Below are positions 9,459 to 18,074 of a DNA stretch of 37,602 nt, one piece after another. A program made the position numbers and the translations under genes. The stretch's first letter is position 1. The number at the start of each line of letters is the position of its first letter. The notes under the pieces were generated by a model. That model worked only from the letters and a program-made list of their open reading frames with translations. It searched no databases and was not told where the DNA came from. Source of the DNA: Pseudomonas aegrilactucae (GTDB lineage Bacteria; Pseudomonadota; Gammaproteobacteria; Pseudomonadales; Pseudomonadaceae); NCBI RefSeq assembly GCF_019168305.1, contig NZ_JAHTBI010000070.1:1-37602 (forward strand). The letters run 5' to 3'.

Positions 9459-11639
9459 ATGTCATCGTCTTCCTTCAGCCATTCGCTACGTCGTCTGTGG
9501 GCCCTGGACAAGTTCAGCTACAGCATCCGGGTCTTGATCGCCCTTACCGGCAGCATGGCGCTGTGCTGGTACCAGGACGAAATGGGCCTGTTGATCCCGC
9601 TGTTCCTCGGCATTATCGCCAGCGCCCTGGCCGAGACCGACGACAGCTGGCAAGGCCGCCTCAATGCGCTGGCCGTGACCCTGGTGTGTTTCACCGTCGC
9701 CGCCCTGTCGGTAGAGCTGCTGTTTCCCTACCCGATCGTGTTCGGCTGCGCGCTGGCCCTGGCCGCCTTCGGCCTGACCATGCTCGGCGCGCTGGGCGAG
9801 CGCTACGGGGCGATCGCCTCGGCCACGCTGATCCTGTCGGTGTACACCATGATCGGGGTGGACCAGCGCGGCGGCCAGGTCACCGACTTCTGGCACGAAC
9901 CCCTGCTGCTGGTGGCCGGCGCAGCGTGGTACGGGCTGCTGTCGGTGCTGTGGCAGGCGCTGTTCTCCAACCAGCCGGTGCAACAGAGCCTGGCGCGGCT
10001 GTTTCGCGAGCTGGGCCGCTACCTCAAGCTCAAGGCCACGCTGTTCGAGCCGATCCGCCAGCTGGACGTCGAAGCGCGGCGCCTGGAACTGGCCCAGCAG
10101 AACGGCAAGGTGGTGGCCGCACTCAATGCCGCCAAGGAAATCATCCTGCACCGCGTGGGCAATGGCCGGCCCGGCTCCAAGGTCAGCCGCTACCTGAAGC
10201 TGTACTTCCTGGCCCAGGACATCCACGAGCGCGCCAGCTCCTCGCACTACCCGTACAACGCGCTGACCGATGCGTTCTTCCACAGCGACGTGCTGTTCCG
10301 CTGCCAGCGCCTGCTGCGCCAGCAGGGCAAGGCCTGCGTACAGCTGTCCGAATCGATCCAGCTGCGCCAGCCGTTCGTGTACGACTCAGGCTTTGCCGCC
10401 GCGCTGGACGACCTGAGCGCCTCGCTGGAGCACCTGCGTATCCAGAGCAACCCGGCCTGGCGCGGCCTGCTGCGCTCGTTGCGCGCGCTGGCGGCCAACC
10501 TCACCACCCTCGACCGCCTGCTCAGCGATGCGAGCAACCCTGACAACCTGGCCGACAACAGCGACTCGAGCCTGCTCGACCGCTCGCCGCGCAGCCTCAA
10601 GGATGTGTGGAGCCGCCTGCGCCAGCACCTCACACCGACCTCGCTGATCTTCCGCCACGCCCTGCGCCTGCCGCTGGCACTGTCGGTGGGCTATGGCATG
10701 GTGCACCTGATCCACCCCACCCAGGGCTACTGGATCATCCTCACCACCCTGTTCGTGTGCCAGCCCAGCTACGGCGCCACCCGGCGCAAGCTGGGGCAGC
10801 GCATCATCGGCACCGCCATCGGCCTGACCGTGGGCTGGGCACTGTTCGACCTGTTCCCCAGCGCGCTGGTGCAATCGATGTTCGCGGTGGCCGCCGGGGT
10901 GGTGTTCTTCGTCAACCGCACCACCCGCTACACCCTGGCCACGGCGGCGATCACGCTGATGGTGCTGTTCTGCTTCAACCAGATCGGCGACGGCTACGGG
11001 CTGTTCCTGCCGCGCCTGTTCGATACCCTGGTGGGCAGCCTGATCGCGATCCTGGCCGTGTTCCTGTTCCTGCCCGACTGGCAGGGGCGGCGCCTGAACA
11101 AGGTGCTGGCCAACACCCTGAGCTGCAACAGCACCTACCTGCGCCAGATCATGCAGCAGTACGCCCAGGGCAAGAGCGACAACCTGGCCTACCGCCTGGC
11201 CCGGCGCAATGCGCACAACGCCGACGCGGCGCTGTCGACCACGCTGGCCAACATGCTGATGGAGCCGGGGCATTTCCGTAAGGAGGCCGACGTGGGCTTT
11301 CGCTTCCTGGTGCTGTCGCACACCTTGCTCAGCTACCTCTCGGGCCTCGGTGCGCACCGCGACAGCGCCCTGGCGCCTGAGGCGCACGAGCAATTGATCG
11401 ATGGCGCCGGCGCAAGCCTGGCCAGCAGCCTGGACGAGATTGCCACGGGCCTGGCCAGCAAGACCCCGGTGGCGATCCACAGCGACGCCGAGGAGAGCCT
11501 GGCCGCCAGCCTTGAGCAGATGCCCGAGGAAATGGACGAGAACCAGCGGCTGGTGCAGACCCAGCTCGCCCTGATCTGCCGTCAGCTGGGCCCGCTGCGC
11601 ACCCTCGCCGCGCACCTGATCAAGGACACCCCGGCCTGA
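9459..11639 (+). CDS. yccS: YccS-type FUSC-family inner-membrane protein
   Basis: Protein of about 726 residues with two sets of transmembrane helices, near residues 20-170 and 400-535, each followed by a soluble region. This is the duplicated layout of the YccS/YhfK (TIGR01666) branch of the fusaric-acid-resistance/aromatic-acid-efflux (FUSC) superfamily. The segment HPTQGYWIILTTLFVCQPSY at the start of the second half is typical. Its transport role is unproven. ATG 9459 gives a length close to E. coli YccS (about 717); an in-frame GTG at 9411 would add 16 residues, and neither has a strong Shine-Dalgarno. Its stop directly abuts the stop of the convergent gene at 11640. Confidence 0.85.
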   Translation: MSSSSFSHSLRRLWALDKFSYSIRVLIALTGSMALCWYQDEMGLLIPLFLGIIASALAETDDSWQGRLNALAVTLVCFTVAALSVELLFPYPIVFGCALALAAFGLTMLGALGERYGAIASATLILSVYTMIGVDQRGGQVTDFWHEPLLLVAGAAWYGLLSVLWQALFSNQPVQQSLARLFRELGRYLKLKATLFEPIRQLDVEARRLELAQQNGKVVAALNAAKEIILHRVGNGRPGSKVSRYLKLYFLAQDIHERASSSHYPYNALTDAFFHSDVLFRCQRLLRQQGKACVQLSESIQLRQPFVYDSGFAAALDDLSASLEHLRIQSNPAWRGLLRSLRALAANLTTLDRLLSDASNPDNLADNSDSSLLDRSPRSLKDVWSRLRQHLTPTSLIFRHALRLPLALSVGYGMVHLIHPTQGYWIILTTLFVCQPSYGATRRKLGQRIIGTAIGLTVGWALFDLFPSALVQSMFAVAAGVVFFVNRTTRYTLATAAITLMVLFCFNQIGDGYGLFLPRLFDTLVGSLIAILAVFLFLPDWQGRRLNKVLANTLSCNSTYLRQIMQQYAQGKSDNLAYRLARRNAHNADAALSTTLANMLMEPGHFRKEADVGFRFLVLSHTLLSYLSGLGAHRDSALAPEAHEQLIDGAGASLASSLDEIATGLASKTPVAIHSDAEESLAASLEQMPEEMDENQRLVQTQLALICRQLGPLRTLAAHLIKDTPA

Positions 11640-12377
11640 TCACAGGCCGTAGTCCTTGAGCAGGCGGGCATAGCTGCCATCGGCCTTCATGGCCGCGATG
11701 GCCTGGTCGAAGCCAGCCACGATCTGCGCATGCCGGGGGTTTTTCAGGCTGACCAGAATATGCAGGCTGTTCTCGCTGACCGGCTTGCCGAAGAACTCCA
11801 CCGCGTCACGCACCGTCGCGGCTTCACGTTGCAGGAAGTAATGCGCGACGTACTCGTCTTCCAGGGTCAGGCGCACGCGGCCAGCGACGAGCATGCCCAC
11901 GGCCACCGAAAAATTGCGCACCGGCACCTTCTGCAGGCGCCCATCGGCGTCAAACTCGGCGGCGTAGGCATAGTCGCGCACCACAGCGATCGGGTGCGGA
12001 TGAAGATCGCCCAGGCTGTCGAAGCGCAGGCTGTCACCCTTGCGTTTGAGCAGGCGGATACGGTTGCTCAGGTAGCCTTGGGAGAACTGACCGATACCGG
12101 CCCGTGCGTCGCTCTTCCAAGCGTTGATCAGCACGTCATAGCGCCCATCGCCCACCCCCAGCAAGGCACGGGCCCAGGGCACCTGCTCGAACCCGCTGGC
12201 AAAGCCTGCGCGCTGCAATGCGGTGGTGACGATCGCCGTGGCCAGGCCGCCGTTGGGCATGCTGGCATCGGTGAACGGTGGCCAGGCATCGGCCACCAGC
12301 CGCAGCTGCTCGGCTTGCGCCGCAGGGGTGCAGAGCATGATCCCAAGCAAACCCAAGGCTCGAAGCAGTGGCCGCAT
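11640..12377 (-). CDS. Periplasmic solute-binding protein (SBP family 3), orphan
   Basis: 245-residue exported protein: signal peptide MRPLLRALGLLGIM... cleaved about after AQA, then a type-3 bacterial solute-binding domain opening with LRLVADAWPPFTD and containing WARALLGVGDGRYDVLIN. Such proteins bind amino acids or related small polar ligands, or act as sensor domains. No ABC permease or ATPase is adjacent, so it is an orphan. ATG 12377 has AGGA 7 bases upstream; the in-frame TTG at 12383 lies too close to it. It is distantly similar to the second orphan at 34661. The ligand is unknown. Confidence 0.8.
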   Translation of the reverse strand: MRPLLRALGLLGIMLCTPAAQAEQLRLVADAWPPFTDASMPNGGLATAIVTTALQRAGFASGFEQVPWARALLGVGDGRYDVLINAWKSDARAGIGQFSQGYLSNRIRLLKRKGDSLRFDSLGDLHPHPIAVVRDYAYAAEFDADGRLQKVPVRNFSVAVGMLVAGRVRLTLEDEYVAHYFLQREAATVRDAVEFFGKPVSENSLHILVSLKNPRHAQIVAGFDQAIAAMKADGSYARLLKDYGL

Positions 12378-12621
12378 GCTCAAATCCTATAGCGGAACCA
12401 GGTCCGCACTCTCATGAATGGCTTGAGAACTTTTAGTGCCAAAACTCTAGGATGCCCTGGCAGATTACACAAAGATGCCCGGGACGGGCAGTGTCCGGTG
12501 ATAGCTAATTGCCGCTAATTCGCCGGGTTTCACAATCGCCTTGATCTACGGCAATTTCGCCCCGGTCGCGACGGTGGCCGGGGATGGTTATGATCGAGGC
12601 ATCATCAAAGAGAGCATTGCC
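12378..12621. other. Divergent intergenic region
   Basis: This region separates the orphan binding protein (-) from elaA (+). Read on the minus strand it contains TTGTGT (about 12472-12467) 17 bases from TAGAGT (about 12449-12444), a weak sigma-70 candidate for the binding-protein gene. I see no gene, repeat or strong operator. Confidence 0.3.
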
Positions 12622-13089
12622 ATGGCGATCGACTGGATTTGCAAACATCACACCGACCTGGGCAAGGAGCAGCTGTATGCGCTGCTCAAACTGCGGGTTG
12701 AAGTGTTCGTGGTGGAACAGAAATGCCCTTATCTGGAGACCGATGGCCAGGACCTGGACGGCGATACCTGCCATTTGATGGCATGGCGTGACAGTGCGTT
12801 GGTGGCCTACCTGCGCCTGCTGGACCCGGAGTCACAGGGTGGCGACGTGGTGATCGGGCGCGTGGTGATTGCACCGTCTGCGCGCGGCGAGGGCTTGGGG
12901 CATACGCTATTGGTGCAGGGGCTGGAGCAGGCCGAGAAGCAGTGGCCGGGCGTGCCGGTGTACCTGTCGGCGCAGGCACATCTGCAGGATTACTATGCGC
13001 GGCACGGGTTCGAGGTGGTGGGGGAGCCTTATCTGGAGGATGACATTCCACACATTGGCATGCGCCGGCACAAGGGCCCTCAGGGGTAA
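12622..13089 (+). CDS. elaA: GNAT-family N-acetyltransferase, ElaA
   Basis: 155-residue GNAT protein matching E. coli ElaA (about 153 residues) in length and landmarks: QLYALLKLRVEVFVVEQKCPY at residues 14-34, DGQDLDGDTCHL, the acetyl-CoA loop VIGRVVIAPSARGEGLG (about 77-93), and the end segment YLEDDIPHIGMRRHK. The acceptor substrate is not established. ATG 12622 follows AAAGAGAG with suitable spacing. Its 3' end overlaps the convergent winged-helix gene by 10 bases. Confidence 0.88.
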   Translation: MAIDWICKHHTDLGKEQLYALLKLRVEVFVVEQKCPYLETDGQDLDGDTCHLMAWRDSALVAYLRLLDPESQGGDVVIGRVVIAPSARGEGLGHTLLVQGLEQAEKQWPGVPVYLSAQAHLQDYYARHGFEVVGEPYLEDDIPHIGMRRHKGPQG

Positions 13090-13376
13090 CCCAGCACCTC
13101 ACGGATCGTGCGCAGGTGGTGCATGATCCACTGCTTGTCGATCGCTCCCCAGTCACGAATCCGGTAATGCCCGGCATGGTTGCGCGCCCCTTCCTGCTGC
13201 TCGAACTCGCACAGGATGTCCAGGTCGGCCAGCGCCGCGATGGTGTCCTGCGCGGTACGCCGGGGCATGCCGGTAGCCTCCATCAGCGCCGGCACACTGC
13301 TGGCCGTGCGGCTGTCGATCAGCCACGCCACGTACAGGCGACGGTAGAAACTGGTCTTGGTCTTGCTCACGTCCAT
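13080..13376 (-). CDS. Small winged helix-turn-helix protein
   Basis: Protein of about 98 residues with a winged-helix fold. SSVPALMEATGMPRRTAQDTIAALADLDI reads as helix-turn-helix plus recognition helix, followed by a wing (GHYRIRDWG) and a C-terminal helix. It is probably a DNA-binding protein whose targets are unknown. Two starts are possible: ATG 13376 with AAAGGG 8 bases upstream (chosen), or GTG 13397, which overlaps the stop of the upstream peptidase gene as GTGA and would add 7 residues. Either way it is likely co-transcribed with that gene. Confidence 0.8.
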   Translation of the reverse strand: MDVSKTKTSFYRRLYVAWLIDSRTASSVPALMEATGMPRRTAQDTIAALADLDILCEFEQQEGARNHAGHYRIRDWGAIDKQWIMHHLRTIREVLGYP

Positions 13377-13393
13377 CGACACATCCCTTTCGC

Positions 13394-13894
13394 TCACGAA
13401 GCACCCGGCAGGTCGCGCCAGGTCAGGTAGATGCGCAGGTCGAACTCCAGTTGATGGTAGCCCGGCTGCATGTATTCACAGAGTTGATAGAACGCCTTGT
13501 TGTGATCGCTTTCCTTCAGGTGCGCCAGCTCGTGTACCACGATCATCTTCAGAAATTCCGGCGCCGCGTCCTTGAACAACGCCGCCACGCGGATCTCCTT
13601 CTTGGCCTTGAGCTTGCCGCCCTGCACCCGCGACACTGCGGTATGCAGGCCCAGCGCACGGTGCGTGAGGTCCAGCCGGCTGTCGAACAGCACCTTGTCC
13701 AGGTTCGGCGCCTTGCGCAGGTGCTCCTGTTTCAAGGCCTGCACGTAGGCATACAGGGCCTTGTCGCTCTGCACGGCGTGGCGCTCGGGGTAACGCTGGC
13801 GCAGGTAGTCACCCAGACGGTTCTGGGCGATCAACTGGCGCACCTGATCTTGCAGGGCAGGCGGATAGGCTTGCAGGTACTTGAGCACGGTCAT
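13394..13894 (-). CDS. YgjP-like (WLM/DUF45) zinc metallopeptidase
   Basis: 166-residue protein with the family zinc site HELAHLKESDHNKAF near residues 122-136 (HExxH plus a downstream His), as in E. coli YgjP and the WLM metalloproteases. The N-terminal half is charged and helical. The substrate is unknown. ATG 13894 is chosen over GTG 13900. Its 5' end overlaps by 86 bases, in another frame, the 3' end of the GGDEF-EAL gene on the same strand. Its 3' end abuts or overlaps the winged-helix gene, so the three may form one transcript. Confidence 0.85.
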   Translation of the reverse strand: MTVLKYLQAYPPALQDQVRQLIAQNRLGDYLRQRYPERHAVQSDKALYAYVQALKQEHLRKAPNLDKVLFDSRLDLTHRALGLHTAVSRVQGGKLKAKKEIRVAALFKDAAPEFLKMIVVHELAHLKESDHNKAFYQLCEYMQPGYHQLEFDLRIYLTWRDLPGAS

Positions 13895-16064
13895 GGGCAC
13901 AGGCAGTGGCGGGCAAAGGCGCCAGTTTACCCAATTCTGGCGCGTCGCCCGCCTGCCAGTCGAAAAAACCCGGGAACACCCCCGCCGCCTGGGCGGTCAA
14001 CGGTCTTGCCACCAGAAACCCTTGCACATAGTCGCAACCATTGGCCTTGAGCCAACGGGCCTGCTCAAGGGTCTCGACGCCTTCGGCTATCACGCTGACC
14101 GAATAGGCCTTGCACAGGTCGATCACACTGCGCACCAGGGCGGCGTCGGCCGCCGAGTCAGGCAGGCACGCGACCAGGTGGCGATCGAGCTTGAGGGTGT
14201 CGATCGGCAGGTCGCGCAGCAGGCGCAGCGAGCACTCCCCGGCACCGAAGTCGTCGAGCGCCACACGCACCCCCAGCTCGCGCAACTTGTGCAGTTGCGT
14301 GAGCGCGATGTCCAGATTGGCGGCCAGCGATGTCTCTGCCACCTCCACCTCCAACTGCGCCGCCTGCAACCCATGGCTGGCGATCACCCGCCCCAGTTCC
14401 TCGACCAGGTTGGGCATGGCGAACTGCACCCGGCTCAGGCTGATGCCCAGCACCAGCGTCGGCCCGAACTGCTCGCGCCAGGCACGGCGCTGCACCGCGC
14501 CCTGGGTGTAGATCCAGCTGGCCAGGCGTGAAATCAGCCGCGCCTCTTCGAGCAATGGCAGGAACAAACCGGGCGGCACATCGCCCACGCTGGGGTGCTG
14601 CCAGCGCAACAACGCCTCGAAGCCACGCAGGCGACCATCGGCAAGCGACACCTGCGGCTGGTACACCAGGCTGAAATCGTGGCGCTCGATCGCATCGCGC
14701 ACGCTGTCTTCAAGCATCAGGCGCGAGCGGGCGCGGCCATTGAGCTCCTGGTCATAGTAGCGGTACTGCTGGCGACCGGCCTGCTTGGCGGCATACATTG
14801 CCGCGTCCGCCGCTCGCAGCAGGCCATCCAGATGGGGCCCGCAGTCGGGGTAGGTCGCAATGCCTATGCTGACCCCCAAGGTCACGTCCAGGCCGTCGAC
14901 CTGCTGGCAGATCGACATGCGCTCGATCAGTTTTTCGGCAAAGCGCGCGGCCTGCTCGGGGTAGTCCAGCGCATCGAGCAGCGCGGTGAACTCATCGCCG
15001 CCCATGCGGGCCAGTATCCCGTATGCGCCCAGGCACTCCTTGAGCTGCTCGGCCACCCAGTGCAGCACGCGATCACCCACGGCGTGCCCGAGCGAATCGT
15101 TGATGCGCTTGAAACCGTCCAGGTCCAGGTACAGCAAGGCTTGTGCCTTGTCACTGTGCTCACTGCGCACCAGGGTACTTTCGGCCGCCTGGTAAAAACC
15201 GCGTCGGTTGAGCAGGCCGGTCAGTGGGTCGGTGACCGCCTGGAACTCCAGTTGCTGGTGCAGGCTGCGCACCACCGACATGTCCAGCACCGTGACCACC
15301 ATCGCACGCTGCTCGCCGGGCAGCGCCGCGCACGACAACGCCACCGGCAGCGGATGCCCGGAGGCCGTGCGCAACAGCGCATCGTGCAGGCGGTAGATGT
15401 CGCGGTCCAGGTAGGCCTGGTAGAACGCCGAGTCGCGCCACAGCGTGGGCATCGGCGATTGCACGAAACTCAACAGATCGGCGCCCTGCAGGCGCTCGAC
15501 CGGGGCCTGGAGCAGACGCGAGATGGCCGGGTTGGCAAAGCGGATGCAACCGTCTTCGGCCACCACCAGAATGCCTTCGGCGGCGTTGTCCAGCACCGAG
15601 GCATTGAACGCCCGCGCCACCTCCAGGTCGTGGCTCAGGCGCTGCAGGGAGCGACGGTTGCGCTGCTGTTCGAGCAGGGCCTGCACCTTGGGCTTGAGAA
15701 TCTGCGGGTCGAACGGTTTGAACAGGTAGTCCACCGCGCCACTGGCATAGCCCTTGAGCACCGCGGCCTGGGATTGTTCGTTGGCGGTGAGGAAGATAAT
15801 CGGGGTAAGGCGCGTGCGCTGGCTGCCACGCATCAGGCGCGCAACTTCGAAGCCGTCCATGCCGGGCATCTGCACGTCCAGCAGCACCAGATCCACTTCG
15901 TGCTCGAGCAGCTTGCTCAGCGCTTCGGTACCTGAACTTGCGGTCAATACTTCCCAGTCCTGACGCGCGAGCAGGGCCCGCATGCTGATCAGGTTTTCCG
16001 GGTAATCATCGACGATCAGCAATACCGAGCCGCCATCGTGGGTAGGAGTGTGCGCGCAATCCAT
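13809..16064 (-). CDS. REC-PAS-GGDEF-EAL cyclic-di-GMP response regulator
   Basis: 751-residue cytoplasmic protein. In order: a receiver domain (about 12-130) with acidic pair D19/D20 and phospho-acceptor D63; a PAS domain (about 150-270); a GGDEF diguanylate cyclase domain with intact GGDEF at 355-359 but no RxxD inhibitory site in front of it; and an EAL domain (about 450-700) with EALLRW at 483. Within the EAL domain DDFG, LKLD, AEGVET and the late Gln are kept, but the metal-binding Asn is replaced (GISLS, S542) and the usual DDFGTGYSS loop reads DDFGAGECS. It may therefore be cyclase-dominant. ATG 16064 has AAGAGAAG upstream. The last 28 or so codons overlap the YgjP gene. No cognate histidine kinase is adjacent. 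Confidence 0.9.
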   Translation of the reverse strand: MDCAHTPTHDGGSVLLIVDDYPENLISMRALLARQDWEVLTASSGTEALSKLLEHEVDLVLLDVQMPGMDGFEVARLMRGSQRTRLTPIIFLTANEQSQAAVLKGYASGAVDYLFKPFDPQILKPKVQALLEQQRNRRSLQRLSHDLEVARAFNASVLDNAAEGILVVAEDGCIRFANPAISRLLQAPVERLQGADLLSFVQSPMPTLWRDSAFYQAYLDRDIYRLHDALLRTASGHPLPVALSCAALPGEQRAMVVTVLDMSVVRSLHQQLEFQAVTDPLTGLLNRRGFYQAAESTLVRSEHSDKAQALLYLDLDGFKRINDSLGHAVGDRVLHWVAEQLKECLGAYGILARMGGDEFTALLDALDYPEQAARFAEKLIERMSICQQVDGLDVTLGVSIGIATYPDCGPHLDGLLRAADAAMYAAKQAGRQQYRYYDQELNGRARSRLMLEDSVRDAIERHDFSLVYQPQVSLADGRLRGFEALLRWQHPSVGDVPPGLFLPLLEEARLISRLASWIYTQGAVQRRAWREQFGPTLVLGISLSRVQFAMPNLVEELGRVIASHGLQAAQLEVEVAETSLAANLDIALTQLHKLRELGVRVALDDFGAGECSLRLLRDLPIDTLKLDRHLVACLPDSAADAALVRSVIDLCKAYSVSVIAEGVETLEQARWLKANGCDYVQGFLVARPLTAQAAGVFPGFFDWQAGDAPELGKLAPLPATACAHDRAQVPASLSACPARSGAPVDRPEPSG

Positions 16065-16237
16065 GCTGCTTCTCTTGTATAACGACGCCAAATACCGGAT
16101 GTAGCCTGCGGCTTTACTCTAGACCCGGCTGACACAAATCAGAAGTCAGCACATGGCCATCACTCATTTAAACGGGCGTTGGCCGACTAACGGTCTGTCA
16201 CTTCGGGCCATTTCCAGTGCCTGCCAGCGAACAGGCA

Positions 16238-16266
16238 TAAAAAAACCCGCATCGCTGCGGGTTTTC
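16238..16266 (-). terminator. Rho-independent terminator of fba
   Basis: On the minus strand AACCCGC and GCGGGTT pair around a six-base loop and run into a T tract (the A run at 16239-16245 on the plus strand). It lies 15 bases beyond the fba stop and upstream of the GGDEF-EAL gene, ending the tkt-epd-pgk-fba direction of transcription. Confidence 0.85.
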
Positions 16267-16280
16267 TGTACAACCGAGGC

Positions 16281-17345
16281 TTAGTTGACCTTGGCGGCCA
16301 ACTCACCGTTGGCGTAACGCTGGAACATGCCTTCAAGCGAGATCGGCTTGATCTTCGAGGCGTTGCCGGCAGTGCCGAAGGCCTCGTAACGGGCGATGCA
16401 CACGTCACGCATGGCCTTGACGGTTTCGCCAAAGAACTTGCGCGGGTCGAACTCGCTCGGGTGGGTGGCCATCAGGCGACGCATGGCCCCGGTGGACGCC
16501 AGGCGCAGGTCGGTGTCGATGTTGACCTTGCGCACGCCGTGCTTGATGCCTTCGACGATTTCTTCAACCGGTACGCCGTAGGTTTCCTTGATGTCGCCAC
16601 CGTACTGGTTGATGATCGCCAGCCACTCTTGCGGCACCGACGACGAACCGTGCATGACCAGGTGAGTGTTGGGGATGCGTTTGTGGATCTCTTTGATCCG
16701 GTCGATCGCCAGCACGTCGCCGGTAGGCGGCTTGGTGAACTTGTAGGCGCCGTGGCTGGTGCCGATGGCGATGGCCAGGGCATCGACCTGGGTGCGCTTG
16801 ACGAAGTCAGCCGCTTCTTCAGGGTCGGTCAGCATCTGGCTGTGGTCCAGCACGCCTTCGGCGCCGATACCGTCTTCTTCACCGGCCATGCCGGTTTCCA
16901 GCGAACCCAGGCAGCCCAGCTCGCCTTCTACCGACACGCCGCAGGCATGGGCCATGGCCACGGTCTGCTGGGTGACACGTACGTTGTAGTCGTAGTCGGT
17001 AGGGGTTTTGCCGTCCACGCCCAGCGAGCCGTCCATCATGACCGAGCTGAAGCCCAGCTGGATCGAGCGCTGGCACACGTCAGGGCTGGTGCCGTGGTCC
17101 TGGTGCATGCACACCGGGATGTGCGGGAATTCTTCGATCGCCGCCAGGATCAGGTGGCGCAGGAACGGCGCACCGGCGTATTTGCGGGCACCGGCCGAGG
17201 CCTGGACAATCACCGGGGAGTCGGTCTTGTCGGCGGCTTCCATGATGGCGCGCATTTGCTCGAGGTTGTTGACGTTGAAAGCCGGAACGCCGTAGCCGAA
17301 TTCGGCGGCGTGGTCCAGCATCTGGCGCATGCTAATGAGTGCCAT
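16281..17345 (-). CDS. fba: Fructose-bisphosphate aldolase, class II
   Basis: 354-residue zinc-dependent aldolase (the Calvin-Benson-Bassham subtype common in Pseudomonas) that interconverts fructose-1,6-bisphosphate with glyceraldehyde-3-phosphate and dihydroxyacetone phosphate; it serves mainly gluconeogenesis and the EDEMP cycle in this genus. Visible motifs: N-terminal MALISMRQMLDHAAEFGYG, GVPAFNVNN, the zinc site VCMHQDHGTS (His pair), DGSLGVDG, and NIDTDLRLA near the C-terminus. GGAGAGAGA lies 6 bases before ATG 17345. It is the last gene of the cluster, 102 bases after the MliC-like gene, and is followed by a clear terminator. Confidence 0.96.
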   Translation of the reverse strand: MALISMRQMLDHAAEFGYGVPAFNVNNLEQMRAIMEAADKTDSPVIVQASAGARKYAGAPFLRHLILAAIEEFPHIPVCMHQDHGTSPDVCQRSIQLGFSSVMMDGSLGVDGKTPTDYDYNVRVTQQTVAMAHACGVSVEGELGCLGSLETGMAGEEDGIGAEGVLDHSQMLTDPEEAADFVKRTQVDALAIAIGTSHGAYKFTKPPTGDVLAIDRIKEIHKRIPNTHLVMHGSSSVPQEWLAIINQYGGDIKETYGVPVEEIVEGIKHGVRKVNIDTDLRLASTGAMRRLMATHPSEFDPRKFFGETVKAMRDVCIARYEAFGTAGNASKIKPISLEGMFQRYANGELAAKVN

Positions 17346-17447
17346 TGTGTATCTCTCTCCCGACAAGCGTCGTGTTAATCGTGCAAGCCTGCCGCAGCGG
17401 CGGTTGCTATTCAAGTAGTGTGGGCCAACACAGGTCGGCCCGGCCAG

Positions 17448-17774
17448 TCACGGTGCCTTGCAGCCCCGCCCTATCAAATCGTTGGTTGCCACCCAGTACA
17501 CCAGGCCTTCATCGCCCTTGGTGTGCAAGGCCAGCACGCCATCGCTGTACAGCGCGCCCGAGGCACCGGGCTCCGGCTTGAGCCGATAGACCTGGTCAGC
17601 GCCGCCAAGGCGAACATCCACAGCCTCCTGGCGCGCATCGGCAAACCGCCACGACACCTCGGCGCCGCTGTCACAGACCCAGCGGGTCCAGGTGTCAGTC
17701 GGTGCCGGGGCTGACCGCAACTGTGCGCATCCTGCCAGTAGTGCCAGGGCCATCAAGGCCACAACGCGTTTCAT
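17448..17774 (-). CDS. MliC-family lipoprotein (c-type lysozyme inhibitor-like)
   Basis: 108-residue lipoprotein: short signal peptide with lipobox LLAGC (Cys about residue 16), then a single MliC/PliC-like beta-barrel domain with the family pattern WVCDSGAEVSWRF, SGALYSDGVLALHTKGDEG and a final Cys (LIGRGC) that would pair with the first. Characterised MliC proteins sit in the envelope and inhibit C-type lysozyme. GAGGA lies 6 bases before ATG 17774. It lies between a second lipoprotein gene and fba inside the central-carbon cluster, an odd neighbourhood for a lysozyme inhibitor. The activity is inferred from the domain only. Confidence 0.82.
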   Translation of the reverse strand: MKRVVALMALALLAGCAQLRSAPAPTDTWTRWVCDSGAEVSWRFADARQEAVDVRLGGADQVYRLKPEPGASGALYSDGVLALHTKGDEGLVYWVATNDLIGRGCKAP

Positions 17775-17825
17775 CCACAATCCTCTAGAAGACCACGAAC
17801 CTGGCAACAGGTTGCCATGAACCGA

Positions 17826-18044
17826 TCAAGGGCAACCCGGCGCCAGGCGCTGGTGCTCGTCGTCGTACTTTTCCAGGCCGTCCGGGCCGAGCCTTTTGTT
17901 GATCACCGGCACGGTTTCTGCCTGCCACTCGGACTGGTAGCAACCGCCCTTCGGCTTGCCGGGGGCATCGGCCGCAGGCGGCGGGTCGCTGGCGCAAGCA
18001 CCGAGCAACCCGGCCAGGATAATCACGGGCAATCGCTTGACCAT
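17826..18044 (-). CDS. Small lipoprotein of unknown function
   Basis: 72-residue protein with a clear lipoprotein signal (MVKRLPVIILAGLLGAC, lipobox LGAC) followed by a Pro/Ala-rich linker and a short soluble segment with two cysteines (GGCYQSEW and the C-terminal APGC). GGGAG lies about 8 bases before ATG 18044. It sits 30 bases after pgk and 51 bases before the MliC-like gene, so it is probably co-transcribed. I do not recognise a named family. Confidence 0.78.
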   Translation of the reverse strand: MVKRLPVIILAGLLGACASDPPPAADAPGKPKGGCYQSEWQAETVPVINKRLGPDGLEKYDDEHQRLAPGCP

Positions 18045-18074
18045 CAGGTCACTCCCTTTGCCAGGCTGAGCCAA

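Noticed and set aside
12420..12440. TTGGCAC on the minus strand resembling a sigma-54 -24 element
   Set aside because: The expected GC-containing -12 element at the right spacing is absent (TTCTCA is found instead).
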